A stretch of DNA of 64,000 nucleotides, taken from Persephonella hydrogeniphila (GTDB lineage: Bacteria; Aquificota; Aquificia; Aquificales; Hydrogenothermaceae). Shown piece by piece: positions 52,993 to 60,941 of the stretch; the first letter of the stretch is position 1, and every line of letters begins with the position of its first letter. The stretch covers positions 186,001-250,000 of the forward strand of contig NZ_OBEI01000002.1 in the NCBI RefSeq assembly GCF_900215515.1. Direction: 5' to 3'. The translations under genes were made by a program, and so were the position numbers. The notes under the pieces were generated by a model. The model saw nothing but the letters and a program-made list of their open reading frames with translations. It was not told where the DNA came from and did no database searches.

Positions 52993-53619
52993 TCAGAAGT
53001 TTTCTAACAGATCTTCAAGTTTACTTATTTTGTTCTTTGACAGCATTCTTTTTACATACTTTCCTAAGATATCAAACTCTATATTTACAGCTTCTCCAGT
53101 TTTTCTATTTTTTAGATTTGTGTTTTGTATGGTGTGAGGGATGATATTTATTGATATCTCATTACCGTATACCTCATTTATTGTCAGGCTGATACCATCA
53201 ATAGCTATTGAACCTTTTTCTACAACGAAATCCTGAAATTCTTCTGGAAAGTGTATAACAAACTCTGTGTGCTCTCCCTTTGGTATAATTCTTTTTACAG
53301 TTCCTACAGTATCAACATGTCCCTGTACAATATGCCCTCCTAATCTATCAGAGAGTTTTAAGGCTCTTTCTATATTAACCAGATCTCCATTTCTCAACTG
53401 ACCTATATTGGATCTTCTGACTGTTTCCTGTGAAACATCGAAACTGATGGTATCTCCCTGTATACCTGTTACCGTGAGACATACACCGTTAACGGCAACT
53501 GAATCTCCAACTTTTATATCATCGGTTATCTTCTTTACCTGTACTTGAATTGTAAGACCCCCTGTAGAGGTTTTAACAGTTTTTATCTTTCCAACCTCTT
53601 CTACTAAACCTGTAAACAT
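52993..53619 (-). CDS. ribE: Riboflavin synthase (alpha subunit)
   Basis: This enzyme forms riboflavin from two lumazine molecules. The 208 residues contain the N-terminal MFTGLVEEVG, the repeated lumazine-binding domains with VNGVCLTV and IDGISLTINEV, and GGHIVQGHVD between them. The start lies immediately after the SLT gene stop, and no FMN riboswitch is possible here. Other riboflavin genes are not in the window. Confidence 0.95.
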   Translation of the reverse strand: MFTGLVEEVGKIKTVKTSTGGLTIQVQVKKITDDIKVGDSVAVNGVCLTVTGIQGDTISFDVSQETVRRSNIGQLRNGDLVNIERALKLSDRLGGHIVQGHVDTVGTVKRIIPKGEHTEFVIHFPEEFQDFVVEKGSIAIDGISLTINEVYGNEISINIIPHTIQNTNLKNRKTGEAVNIEFDILGKYVKRMLSKNKISKLEDLLENF

Positions 53620-55374
53620 CTACTTTCCCTTGTACAGTTTCTGGTATGCTCTGTAGTTTGTGTACACATACTTAACATAATACCTTGTTTCTCTAAAAGG
53701 AAGAAACTCTATAAACTCCTCTATATCTCTGATTCTGTTCTTTTTCAGAACTTTTTTTACATTTGCTGGACCACAGTTATACGCTGCCATACTATAAAAT
53801 ATATTACCTCTAAATTTTTTCAGTAGATACTGTATGTACCATCTCCCGTAATCGATATTTTTTTCAGGTATAAAAAGCTGTGTTATATCAAATTTCTTAT
53901 CTTTTCTTTTTTTGGCAATCCATCTGGCAGTAGATGGGATTATCTGCATTAATCCTACAGCATTTGATACAGATATAGCGTAAGGGTTGAAAAAACTTTC
54001 TCTCCTCATAAATGCATACACAAGATTTTTGCTTTCTATATTTTTAAATGGTTTAGGATATGATAGAACTGATATACTGTTGCGGTTTGAGAAATAAACA
54101 GCTGTTAGTTCAGGCATAACAGAGGAGAGAGTTATTTTATCTTTGTTTGTTTTCAAGTAGTACTTTCCTTCTATGTATGCAAATCTGTACAGATATTTTT
54201 TTAGCTTTTCTATCATTCTCAGTTCTCTGTTTTTTGTTATCTTCGGGTCTGAAATCTTGAATAGCTTCCTTTTTAACTTTTCCCTCGCTCTGACTGCGTA
54301 AAAGCTATTTCTTTCTATATCTGCTGCCTTTTTTAGATATATTTCTGCTTTTTTTGTTCCTTTAAAGGAAAGGTATAGCCAGTAGTAGATCTTTTCTTTG
54401 TCTTTGAAGTACCTTTTTCTTTTTTCGAGATATATCCCTGCCTTTTTCCTGTCTTTTTTGTATATTTTCAAAAACCTGTACCATATAACATCTGAATAAA
54501 GGGATGAACTTTCCGGAATAAAACTGCTGTAGTACGAAAAATCTTCCCATTTTTCCCTGTAAAAGGCTCTTTTCATCATAAAATCTGCAGCCTTTATCAT
54601 AAGCTTTTTATTTTTTGTTTCTTTCAGTATCTGAAAAATAGCTCCCTGTATAGGGTATGCAGGATTAATTCTTATCAGTTGATACGCTGCTTCTGCCCTG
54701 TAGTTGTTTTTTAGAAGGATTAGATAACTGAAAGCTTTACTGAAATCTCGAATCCTGCCGTATAAAATAGCCTTGTAAAAAATTTTTCTCTGTGAATTGG
54801 ATAAAAACTCTGTTATGTATAGCGCTCTTTTATACATTCTTTTTCTAATAAGATTTTCAATAGATATGTACAGTTCTTTTTCTGTTAAATCTTTTATTTT
54901 GTTTTTCAGTGTATAAAACCCGTAGTATCGGTTGTAGGGAAAGTGTACAGCTAATTTTTTCTCATATTTTTTGTAACTTTCATCTCCGTTTCTTCTCAGT
55001 ATTTCAGCCTTTAGATAGTAGTAAAAAGGGAGATCTTCTTTTAAAAGGGCTTTTTCGTCTATTTTTTTCAGATAATCTTCTGCCTTTTCAGGCTGTGAAA
55101 ACCTTGTTACAGAAGAAAGGTAAAGGTATGTATAACTGTAGATTGCTGTGTTTTTATATCTTTCTAACTCTTTTAGATAAGGAGTATTCCTTTCATAAAA
55201 ACTGTCTATTAAAATCCTGAAATAAATCGAATACGGATACAATGGCTCATCACTGTTTATCTTCTGAAGGCATCTGTATGCTTCTGTATATTTTTCTTGA
55301 TTAAAAAGCTCTATACATTTTTCGAACCCGAATGAATAACTGAATATGAATAGAATTAGTATTAATTTTTTCAT
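53620..55374 (-). CDS. Soluble lytic murein transglycosylase (Slt70-like)
   Basis: This 584-residue exported enzyme cleaves peptidoglycan glycan strands. It has a signal peptide (KKLILILFIFSYSFG), a long helical superhelix region (about 20-430) and a C-terminal SLT domain. In that domain FMRRESFFNPYAISVSNAVGLMQIIPSTA (near 450-480) contains the catalytic Glu in RRES. The GLMQ(I/L)xPxTA and YNCGPANV motifs confirm the family. Overlap of four bases with the histidine kinase gene upstream suggests co-expression. Confidence 0.92.
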   Translation of the reverse strand: MKKLILILFIFSYSFGFEKCIELFNQEKYTEAYRCLQKINSDEPLYPYSIYFRILIDSFYERNTPYLKELERYKNTAIYSYTYLYLSSVTRFSQPEKAEDYLKKIDEKALLKEDLPFYYYLKAEILRRNGDESYKKYEKKLAVHFPYNRYYGFYTLKNKIKDLTEKELYISIENLIRKRMYKRALYITEFLSNSQRKIFYKAILYGRIRDFSKAFSYLILLKNNYRAEAAYQLIRINPAYPIQGAIFQILKETKNKKLMIKAADFMMKRAFYREKWEDFSYYSSFIPESSSLYSDVIWYRFLKIYKKDRKKAGIYLEKRKRYFKDKEKIYYWLYLSFKGTKKAEIYLKKAADIERNSFYAVRAREKLKRKLFKISDPKITKNRELRMIEKLKKYLYRFAYIEGKYYLKTNKDKITLSSVMPELTAVYFSNRNSISVLSYPKPFKNIESKNLVYAFMRRESFFNPYAISVSNAVGLMQIIPSTARWIAKKRKDKKFDITQLFIPEKNIDYGRWYIQYLLKKFRGNIFYSMAAYNCGPANVKKVLKKNRIRDIEEFIEFLPFRETRYYVKYVYTNYRAYQKLYKGK

Positions 55375-56966
55375 TTTAGCCTGAAGTCTATAATAAACTT
55401 TGTTCCCCTTCCTTCTTCTGTTTCCATGCTTATAGCTCCGTTATGGCTGAATATTATCTTGTACACCATAGGTAGCCCCAGACCTGTACCTTTAGGTTTT
55501 GTTGTAAAAAACGGCTGAAAAATTTTGTCTCTGTGTTCTCTGGATATACCTGTTCCATTGTCTTCAACTATTATCCTTGCAATCTCTCTGTCGCTCATCT
55601 TTATATATTCGGTCTTTATCTTTATAAATTTATCTTTTGAATCTTTTTCTCTAAGGGCATCTATACTATTCAGCACAAGATTGAAAATGACCTGTTTCAT
55701 CAAGTTTTTATCGAAGGAAAAATCTGGTAGTTTTTCATCAAATTCAAGGAGTAGTTTTATATTTTCATAATCCATATCTGGTTTTAGAAGCATAACAGAG
55801 TTATTGATTTCTTTATTTAGATTTCCTTTCTCAAAAACAGGTTCAATAAGCTTTGAAAAATTAAGAAAAGATACAGTCATTTTGTTCAGTCTGTTTACTT
55901 CTTCCTTTATAACTCCGGAGAACTCTCTGACAAGGTCATTTTCTATATTGTTTCTAAGGTAATTTGCTGCATTTCCTATCGCATAAAGGGCGTTTTTTAC
56001 CTCGTGGGCGATTTTCGCACTCATCTCACCCATTGTTGCCATACAGTTAAGTGTTTCTCTTTCTCTGTGGGCTTCATCTAACTTTCTCAGGTATTCTTTT
56101 AATGAGGCTACCATCATGTAGAATGAGTAATTTAGCTGGTGTATTTCATCTCCTGAAAGTTGCTTAAATTTTTCGCAAACCGAGCATTCTTTGAGGGATT
56201 TATCTCCAAGGGACAACAGTATATCTCCTGCATTTTCAGATATCAGCCAGCAAGCCTCTGATATTTCTTTTATGCATTTTTTATCTGGATTTATTGCATC
56301 TACAGGTTTTAGGTCAATCTCAGAACTATCAATATATGTTGTTGTTATCTTTGTTATCTTATTTTTGAGATTTATGAGAGGTTTTACCATATATCCAGAT
56401 ATAACAAAAACACCGGCGAAAGACACAAGAATAACCAGAGATGCTATCGCAAGTGTCTGGAGCAGTATCTTGAGTATTTCTCTATCTATTGTGTACTTCA
56501 GTATATCGAGATTGTATTTGGAGACAACAAATCCTATATTTTCTGTATCTATTTTAACAGGATAGTAAAAGGAAATTATATTTTTATCTTTTTTTATAGC
56601 AGGTTCTTTATTAAACTCTTGTAGTAGTTTTTTGTTTACAAATCCTAAATTTGATATTTCTGTATCTCCTATAATTCTACCGTCAACATCCAGTACAGAA
56701 ACATAAAATACCGAGGGCAGCTCGTCTATCTTTTTTATCATTTCATCAATTTTTTCTAAATTTCTGAGGACAAAGCTGTCTTTATAACTTTCAATAATAT
56801 TTTTTATGTTTTCTACAATATTCTGATTTTTTTCCTTCAAAAGCTTTTGTTCAAAACTGAACGCTGTAAAAAATATAGCTCCAAGGAGTACAAAGAGAAT
56901 ATAAATAGATGTTGCAAGGGCAACTTTCCATCTTATAGATAGCTTTTTAAAGTAATCTAATGTCAT
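55371..56966 (-). CDS. NtrB-like sensor histidine kinase with Cys-rich HAMP-proximal insert
   Basis: This is a 531-residue membrane kinase. Helix 1 (about 15-37) and helix 2 (about 168-192) enclose a periplasmic sensor. After a HAMP-like linker there is an insert with Cys231, Cys239, Cys261 and Cys264 (CxxC), then the dimerisation domain with phospho-acceptor His321 (IAHEVKNALYAIG) and a HATPase domain with DNGTGIS and FFTTKPKGTGLGLPMV. It is the likely partner of the sigma-54 regulator at 58905. It overlaps the SLT gene and lies 3 bases after the PhnD-like gene. The cysteine insert may bind a metal or respond to redox; this is inference. Confidence 0.88.
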   Translation of the reverse strand: MTLDYFKKLSIRWKVALATSIYILFVLLGAIFFTAFSFEQKLLKEKNQNIVENIKNIIESYKDSFVLRNLEKIDEMIKKIDELPSVFYVSVLDVDGRIIGDTEISNLGFVNKKLLQEFNKEPAIKKDKNIISFYYPVKIDTENIGFVVSKYNLDILKYTIDREILKILLQTLAIASLVILVSFAGVFVISGYMVKPLINLKNKITKITTTYIDSSEIDLKPVDAINPDKKCIKEISEACWLISENAGDILLSLGDKSLKECSVCEKFKQLSGDEIHQLNYSFYMMVASLKEYLRKLDEAHRERETLNCMATMGEMSAKIAHEVKNALYAIGNAANYLRNNIENDLVREFSGVIKEEVNRLNKMTVSFLNFSKLIEPVFEKGNLNKEINNSVMLLKPDMDYENIKLLLEFDEKLPDFSFDKNLMKQVIFNLVLNSIDALREKDSKDKFIKIKTEYIKMSDREIARIIVEDNGTGISREHRDKIFQPFFTTKPKGTGLGLPMVYKIIFSHNGAISMETEEGRGTKFIIDFRLK

Positions 56967-56969
56967 AGC

Positions 56970-57788
56970 TTACTGCAGTAAAGGGTATTGGGATAGTATA
57001 TCATTGTAATCCTTTATTATCCTGAACATATCTTTATCTGGTTTTTCGAATCCATCAATACCAAGCCTATTAAGTGTTTTTTTATCCCTTAATGAGTAAA
57101 GTATCTCCATTATTTTTTTCTGCAAATTTTTCGGGAGATCTCCATGGATCGCAACAACATATCTGGGAACATAAGGAGATTTTGCTATTATTTTTATGCC
57201 TTTATTTAAGAACTTTTCGGCACTTTCCTCTTTCACCCCTGCTGCATCTGCAAGACCCGATATAACAGACAGAATTGCAGCTTTATCACTTCCTGAGCTC
57301 CACATATCAGGAATATCGGTGTATTTTATACCGTTCTTACTCAATATATAAAGAGGCATAATACAGTTGCTGGCACATATACTACTTCCAAGGGTAAGTT
57401 TTTTTCCTTTTATATCCTGTACAGAATGTATGTTACTGTCTTTCCTTACTACGATAACACCTGCTTCCATAACATGTCCCTTTATCTTTATGACAGCTGC
57501 CGGTATTACATTATGCTTTTCTTGAATTTTGTAATAAACAACAGGACAGGATATAGATATATCAACTGTATTTTCTTCGTAGAACTGTAAAAGGTCTTTG
57601 TATTTCCCAAATATTTTTAGCTGAATTTCCCTTCCTAATTTCTCAGAGAGGTAAGAAGATAATGCTTTAAATCTTTTGTACTCTTCTACAGGATTTCCAG
57701 AAGAAAGAACGGCCAGAATCAGCCGTTCAGATGCAAAGGAGGAATAAATGAAGATAAAAAAAGCAACGAGCCCTACCGGGAGTTTCAT
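56970..57788 (-). CDS. PhnD-like periplasmic substrate-binding protein
   Basis: This 272-residue protein of the phosphate/phosphite/phosphonate-binding (PhnD, pfam12974) group has a signal peptide (1-20). Where phosphonate binders usually have an STSGYL-type Ser/Thr ligand loop after the DLKGK motif, this protein reads SSICASNCIMP (135-145), placing Cys138 and Cys142 in a CxxxC. Cys81 is a third. No permease or ATPase gene is nearby; instead a sensor kinase follows 3 bases later, so it probably serves as a sensor subunit. Related PhnD-like domains sense tetrathionate or thiosulfate in TtrS/ThsS kinases, which suggests a sulfur oxyanion here. Confidence 0.85.
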   Translation of the reverse strand: MKLPVGLVAFFIFIYSSFASERLILAVLSSGNPVEEYKRFKALSSYLSEKLGREIQLKIFGKYKDLLQFYEENTVDISISCPVVYYKIQEKHNVIPAAVIKIKGHVMEAGVIVVRKDSNIHSVQDIKGKKLTLGSSICASNCIMPLYILSKNGIKYTDIPDMWSSGSDKAAILSVISGLADAAGVKEESAEKFLNKGIKIIAKSPYVPRYVVAIHGDLPKNLQKKIMEILYSLRDKKTLNRLGIDGFEKPDKDMFRIIKDYNDILSQYPLLQ

Positions 57789-58297
57789 TTTTTCTTACCG
57801 TATTTTTCTTTTACCGGTTTAAAATTATGCACTATCGCCGGAACTAATCTGTAACCTTCTTCCTGTAAAGCTGCAAGCTTTGCAACACCTGCAGGGGTAA
57901 GTATTACAAACGGAAAAAAATCTTCTTTATCAAAACCAAATGCCCTTGCAGCGTTATAACATACATAAAATTTTATCCCGTAACTATCATGGAAATTTTT
58001 CAACCTTTCTACTGTTTTCTGGAATACTTTTTCGTTTTGCTTGGCAAAGACAGGTATTTCTGCTCCATGACTTACAATAACAATTTCTACCTCTTCAAGG
58101 GGGGCATACTCTGAGTAAGCTTTAAGGTGGTTCCTTATATAATTGAGAGCTTTATCTACCGCCTCTGGTCCTTGGAGATTCCAGTCGTAAACAACTTTTA
58201 CAGAAGGATAAGTGCTTTCTGAGATCTCAAGTTTTGCTCCTTTTTCTTCTCCAGAAGCGAATAAAAATACAAGAAGGAAAACTATCAATACCTTCAT
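57785..58297 (-). CDS. Exported DsrE-like protein 1
   Basis: This 170-residue DsrE-superfamily protein has an N-terminal signal (FLLVFLFASG). DsrE/TusD-like proteins carry sulfane sulfur on a conserved Cys; here Cys113 in FYVCYNAARAFGF is in the expected place. The VEIVIVSHGAEIP strand-loop and the C-terminal TPAGVAKLAALQEEGYRLVP are typical of the exported DsrE-like group. It overlaps the PhnD-like gene by four bases and follows a second DsrE-like gene by 11 bases. Confidence 0.82.
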   Translation of the reverse strand: MKVLIVFLLVFLFASGEEKGAKLEISESTYPSVKVVYDWNLQGPEAVDKALNYIRNHLKAYSEYAPLEEVEIVIVSHGAEIPVFAKQNEKVFQKTVERLKNFHDSYGIKFYVCYNAARAFGFDKEDFFPFVILTPAGVAKLAALQEEGYRLVPAIVHNFKPVKEKYGKKK

Positions 58298-58308
58298 AGT
58301 ACGCCTCC

Positions 58309-58779
58309 TTATTCAAATAGCATATAAGCGTATCCTAGGTTCTGCCAGTGAACTATTCCTTTTAAAGCTGAGTAAACAGGCTTTACGAAAGGGTAAAGGT
58401 TGTCAATTGAAATACCTCTTGCTTTTAATCCAGCTTCACATATCTCAAATTTTACACCGTAGAACTTTACAAGATTCTCAAGCCGTTCCCTGAACTCTTT
58501 TTGCCTTTTCTTCAACTCTTTATCATCCCTGTAAGGAGATTTGTCAAGATTTTTTATGAAAAATTTGTACCCATTTCCATGTACAACAACTACAACTTTT
58601 AGTTCTTTCAGGCTGTTTCTGTAATGCTGAATATTGTTTACAACACCTTTAAGGAGGTAAAACTCGAATTTTTCAATACTTCCTGTCCTAAAATCAATGA
58701 CAACTTTTTCAACTTCTTCTGAGGAAACAGGCAGATACACAAACAAAATAAAAATAATAGATATAAAAAACCTGCCCAT
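58309..58779 (-). CDS. Exported DsrE-like protein 2
   Basis: This 156-residue protein is also of the exported DsrE-like type. It has a signal peptide (ISIIFILFVYLPVSS), strand KVVVVVHGNGYKF, conserved Cys114 in FEICEAGLKARGI and the end VYSALKGIVHWQNLGYAYML. It is related to its neighbour but clearly diverged, so the two may form a heteromer that binds or hands on sulfur in the periplasm. It is the first gene of a - strand run through the PhnD-like protein and the sensor kinase. Confidence 0.82.
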   Translation of the reverse strand: MGRFFISIIFILFVYLPVSSEEVEKVVIDFRTGSIEKFEFYLLKGVVNNIQHYRNSLKELKVVVVVHGNGYKFFIKNLDKSPYRDDKELKKRQKEFRERLENLVKFYGVKFEICEAGLKARGISIDNLYPFVKPVYSALKGIVHWQNLGYAYMLFE

Positions 58780-58823
58780 ATCTACTCTCCTTTACAGTGT
58801 TTATATTTTTTATATGAAATATA

Positions 58824-58852
58824 ACATTATGAACTGTGTATATAATTGTCAA
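58824..58852 (-). promoter_or_regulatory. Sigma-70-type promoter for the DsrE-PhnD-kinase operon
   Basis: On the - strand a perfect TTGACA (58847-58852) is followed 17 bases later by TAATGT (58824-58829), about 45 bases upstream of the first DsrE-like ATG. The -35 box is strong and the -10 box is weak. No sigma-54 site is visible on this side, so the sensor genes may be expressed at a steady basal level. Confidence 0.45.
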
Positions 58853-58904
58853 ATTATTTAAATAGGAATAAACTATTACTGATAAAATCAACAGAGGGTT
58901 AGTA

Positions 58905-60239
58905 ATGGGGTACAGAGTATTATTAATAGATGATGAGGAGAGTATTCTTAAAGTAATAAAGAAATTTCTTGAAGATAAAGGCTTTTACGTAGATACAGCA
59001 AAAACAAAGTCTCAGGCACTGAATCAAATATCCCGCTGTAATTACAGTATTATACTGAGTGATTTCAGATTACCTGATGGAACAGGGATAGATATATTAG
59101 AGGATTTTAGAAAGAGAGACAAAGAAACACCATTTGTGATAATAACAGCCTATGGTTCAATAAATGGAGCTGTCGAAGCTATACAGAAAGGAGCTTCCCA
59201 TTATATTGCAAAACCAATTGATGCTGAGAATCTTCTGAAGATAATTCAGTTTTTGATACAGAAAAAAGAAAAAAAAGGATTTGATAGTAAAGAGGAGTTT
59301 GCAGGAATAATAGGAAGATCTCCTCTGATGAGAGAGCTTTTTAAAGAGATAGATATAGTGAGCAAAAGTGAATCTACCGTCCTTATAGAAGGAGAAAGCG
59401 GAACGGGTAAAGAGCTTGTGGCTAAAGCTATTCATAAGCTTTCAAAAAGAAAAGACAAGCCTTTCGTAGCGGTGAACTGCTCAGCTATTCCTGTAGAGCT
59501 TTTTGAAAATGAACTTTTTGGGCACGAGAAAGGTGCCTATACTGGTGCTGTTGGGCAGGGAAAGGGAAAGATAGAGCTTGCAGGAGAAGGAACTCTTTTT
59601 CTTGATGAGATAGGAGAGTTAGATCTTGTTTTACAGGCCAAGCTGTTAAGGGTATTGCAGGAAAAGGAATTCTATAGATTAGGAGGCTCAAAAACAGTTC
59701 CTGTCAAGTGCAGGATAATAGCTGCTACAAATAGAGATTTAGAAAAGATGGTATCCGAAGGAAAATTTAGAGAAGACCTATTTTATAGAATCAATGTGGT
59801 TCATCTTAAAGTTCCTCCTCTCAGGGCAAGGAAAGAAGATATTCCCCTCCTCGCAAAACACTTTCTTAAAAAATACAGTGAGATAAACGGGAAAAACATA
59901 CTTGATATAGATAGAGAGGCTGTTGAGATATTGATGAACTATGAGTGGAAGGGAAATGTTAGAGAGTTGGAGAATGCGATAGAGAGGGCTGTTGTTATGT
60001 GCCAGCAGGATATTATCCTACCTGAACATCTTCCACCGAGAATAACAGGTGCAGACAAAAGAAAAGATGAATATGATTTCTCTGGTGAAATAAATCTTTT
60101 AGAGTTAGAAAAAAAAGTAATACTAAAGGTATTAGAAGAAACCGGATGGAATCAAACAAAGACAGCTGAGAAATTGGGTATATCCAGAAAACAACTCAGG
60201 ACAAAAATGAAAAACTTTGGTCTACTACGGACATCTTAA
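58905..60239 (+). CDS. Sigma-54-dependent response regulator (NtrC family)
   Basis: This 444-residue activator has a receiver domain (1-120) with phospho-acceptor Asp53 (IILSDFRLPDG), then an AAA+ domain with Walker A GESGTGKE (163-170). Its sigma-54 contact loop is GAYTGA (210-215), a Tyr version of GAFTGA. Walker B is LFLDEIGE and an Arg finger region follows. The C-terminal Fis-type helix-turn-helix (about 410-440) is WNQTKTAEKLGISRKQLRTKM. It opens sigma-54 promoters after phosphorylation. Its gene is divergent from the DsrE-PhnD-kinase operon and directly upstream of sox, with two dyads and a -24/-12 promoter right after its stop codon. Confidence 0.95.
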   Translation: MGYRVLLIDDEESILKVIKKFLEDKGFYVDTAKTKSQALNQISRCNYSIILSDFRLPDGTGIDILEDFRKRDKETPFVIITAYGSINGAVEAIQKGASHYIAKPIDAENLLKIIQFLIQKKEKKGFDSKEEFAGIIGRSPLMRELFKEIDIVSKSESTVLIEGESGTGKELVAKAIHKLSKRKDKPFVAVNCSAIPVELFENELFGHEKGAYTGAVGQGKGKIELAGEGTLFLDEIGELDLVLQAKLLRVLQEKEFYRLGGSKTVPVKCRIIAATNRDLEKMVSEGKFREDLFYRINVVHLKVPPLRARKEDIPLLAKHFLKKYSEINGKNILDIDREAVEILMNYEWKGNVRELENAIERAVVMCQQDIILPEHLPPRITGADKRKDEYDFSGEINLLELEKKVILKVLEETGWNQTKTAEKLGISRKQLRTKMKNFGLLRTS

Positions 60240-60240
60240 C

Positions 60241-60256
60241 TGTCCCAAATGGAACA
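60241..60256. promoter_or_regulatory. Upstream activator dyad 1 for sox
   Basis: TGTCCC-AAAT-GGAACA is a near-perfect 16-base dyad (one mismatch between half-sites), starting 2 bases after the regulator stop codon. It matches dyad 2 at 60274 and is centred about 140 bases upstream of the expected sox start. Confidence 0.7.
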
Positions 60257-60273
60257 GTAAACAGATATTAAAC

Positions 60274-60289
60274 TGTCCTAAAAGGAACA
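60274..60289. promoter_or_regulatory. Upstream activator dyad 2 for sox
   Basis: TGTCCT-AAAA-GGAACA repeats the design of dyad 1 with 33 bases between centres, about three helical turns, so both would lie on nearly the same face of DNA. It is centred about 107 bases upstream of the expected start, a standard distance for a sigma-54 activator. Confidence 0.7.
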
Positions 60290-60362
60290 ACTCCTGATAT
60301 TAGTCTGTCTATTAAGTCTATTTTTCATTTTATTCCAATAACTTAGAAGATGGCACTCTTTT

Positions 60363-60378
60363 TGGCATATCTATTGCA
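60363..60378 (+). promoter_or_regulatory. Sigma-54 (-24/-12) promoter of the sox operon
   Basis: TGGCAT-N5-TTGCA has GG and GC at the required spacing (GG at 60364-60365, GC at 60376-60377). Transcription would start near 60389, 25 bases before the soxX ATG, with GGAGG (60402-60406) in between. A second TGGCAC at 60351 overlaps but does not have the right spacing to a GC. Confidence 0.75.
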
Positions 60379-60413
60379 ACAGATAAAAAACAAAAATAAA
60401 CGGAGGTTAAGAA

Positions 60414-60938
60414 ATGAGAATGAATTATCTTTACAGCCTGATTGCAGGGGTTATTGGCTTACTTCTGATAACAGCTGATTCTAAAGCTGGAAAAATAGAG
60501 TTTGAGCATCCTGATGCAAAAGAGATAATGCTTAAAGATATTCCTCCTGGACCAAGACATTATGCTATCCCGTCAAACTGCAAACTGGATAATCCTGATT
60601 TTATCAAAAAGATGGCTCCAAAAGGGAAAAAACTTTTTAACAACAAAAAAGCCGCCAACTGTGTTGCCTGTCACTGTGCTCCCGGTTCAAAAGGATGTGG
60701 AAATATAGGACCAAATCTTGCCCACTATAAAAATACACTTATGAAAGCTCCTTATCTTGGAGGACAGAAAAAAACAGTTTCATGGCTTTTTCAGAGAGTT
60801 GCCGATTACAGAGTTCAGATACCACCTGAGTATAAAAATGAACCTTATTTCAACATAATGACTGTTAACCTTACAACAGGAAAGCTCTCTTACGACGATG
60901 TATGTGCTATAACAGCATTCCTTTTAACTCTGGAGTAA
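60414..60938 (+). CDS. soxX: Sulfur oxidation c-type cytochrome SoxX
   Basis: SoxX with SoxA attaches thiosulfate to the SoxY carrier in the periplasm and takes up the electrons. The 174 residues have a signal peptide (about 1-25), one heme site CVACH (Cys83, Cys86, His87) followed by a Cys-rich CAPGSKGCGNIGPNL, and a likely distal heme ligand Met149 in FNIMTVN. It is the first gene of the sox operon, behind the sigma-54 promoter. A thioredoxin-like gene follows after 3 bases. Confidence 0.93.
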   Translation: MRMNYLYSLIAGVIGLLLITADSKAGKIEFEHPDAKEIMLKDIPPGPRHYAIPSNCKLDNPDFIKKMAPKGKKLFNNKKAANCVACHCAPGSKGCGNIGPNLAHYKNTLMKAPYLGGQKKTVSWLFQRVADYRVQIPPEYKNEPYFNIMTVNLTTGKLSYDDVCAITAFLLTLE

Positions 60939-60941
60939 AGG

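Noticed and set aside
53600-53640. FMN riboswitch upstream of ribE
   Set aside because: ribE starts directly after the stop of the preceding gene; there is no room for a riboswitch.
60351-60366. TGGCAC at 60351 as the -24 box of the sox promoter
   Set aside because: The distance from its GG to the following GC (60365-60366) is one base too long; the overlapping site at 60363 has exact spacing.
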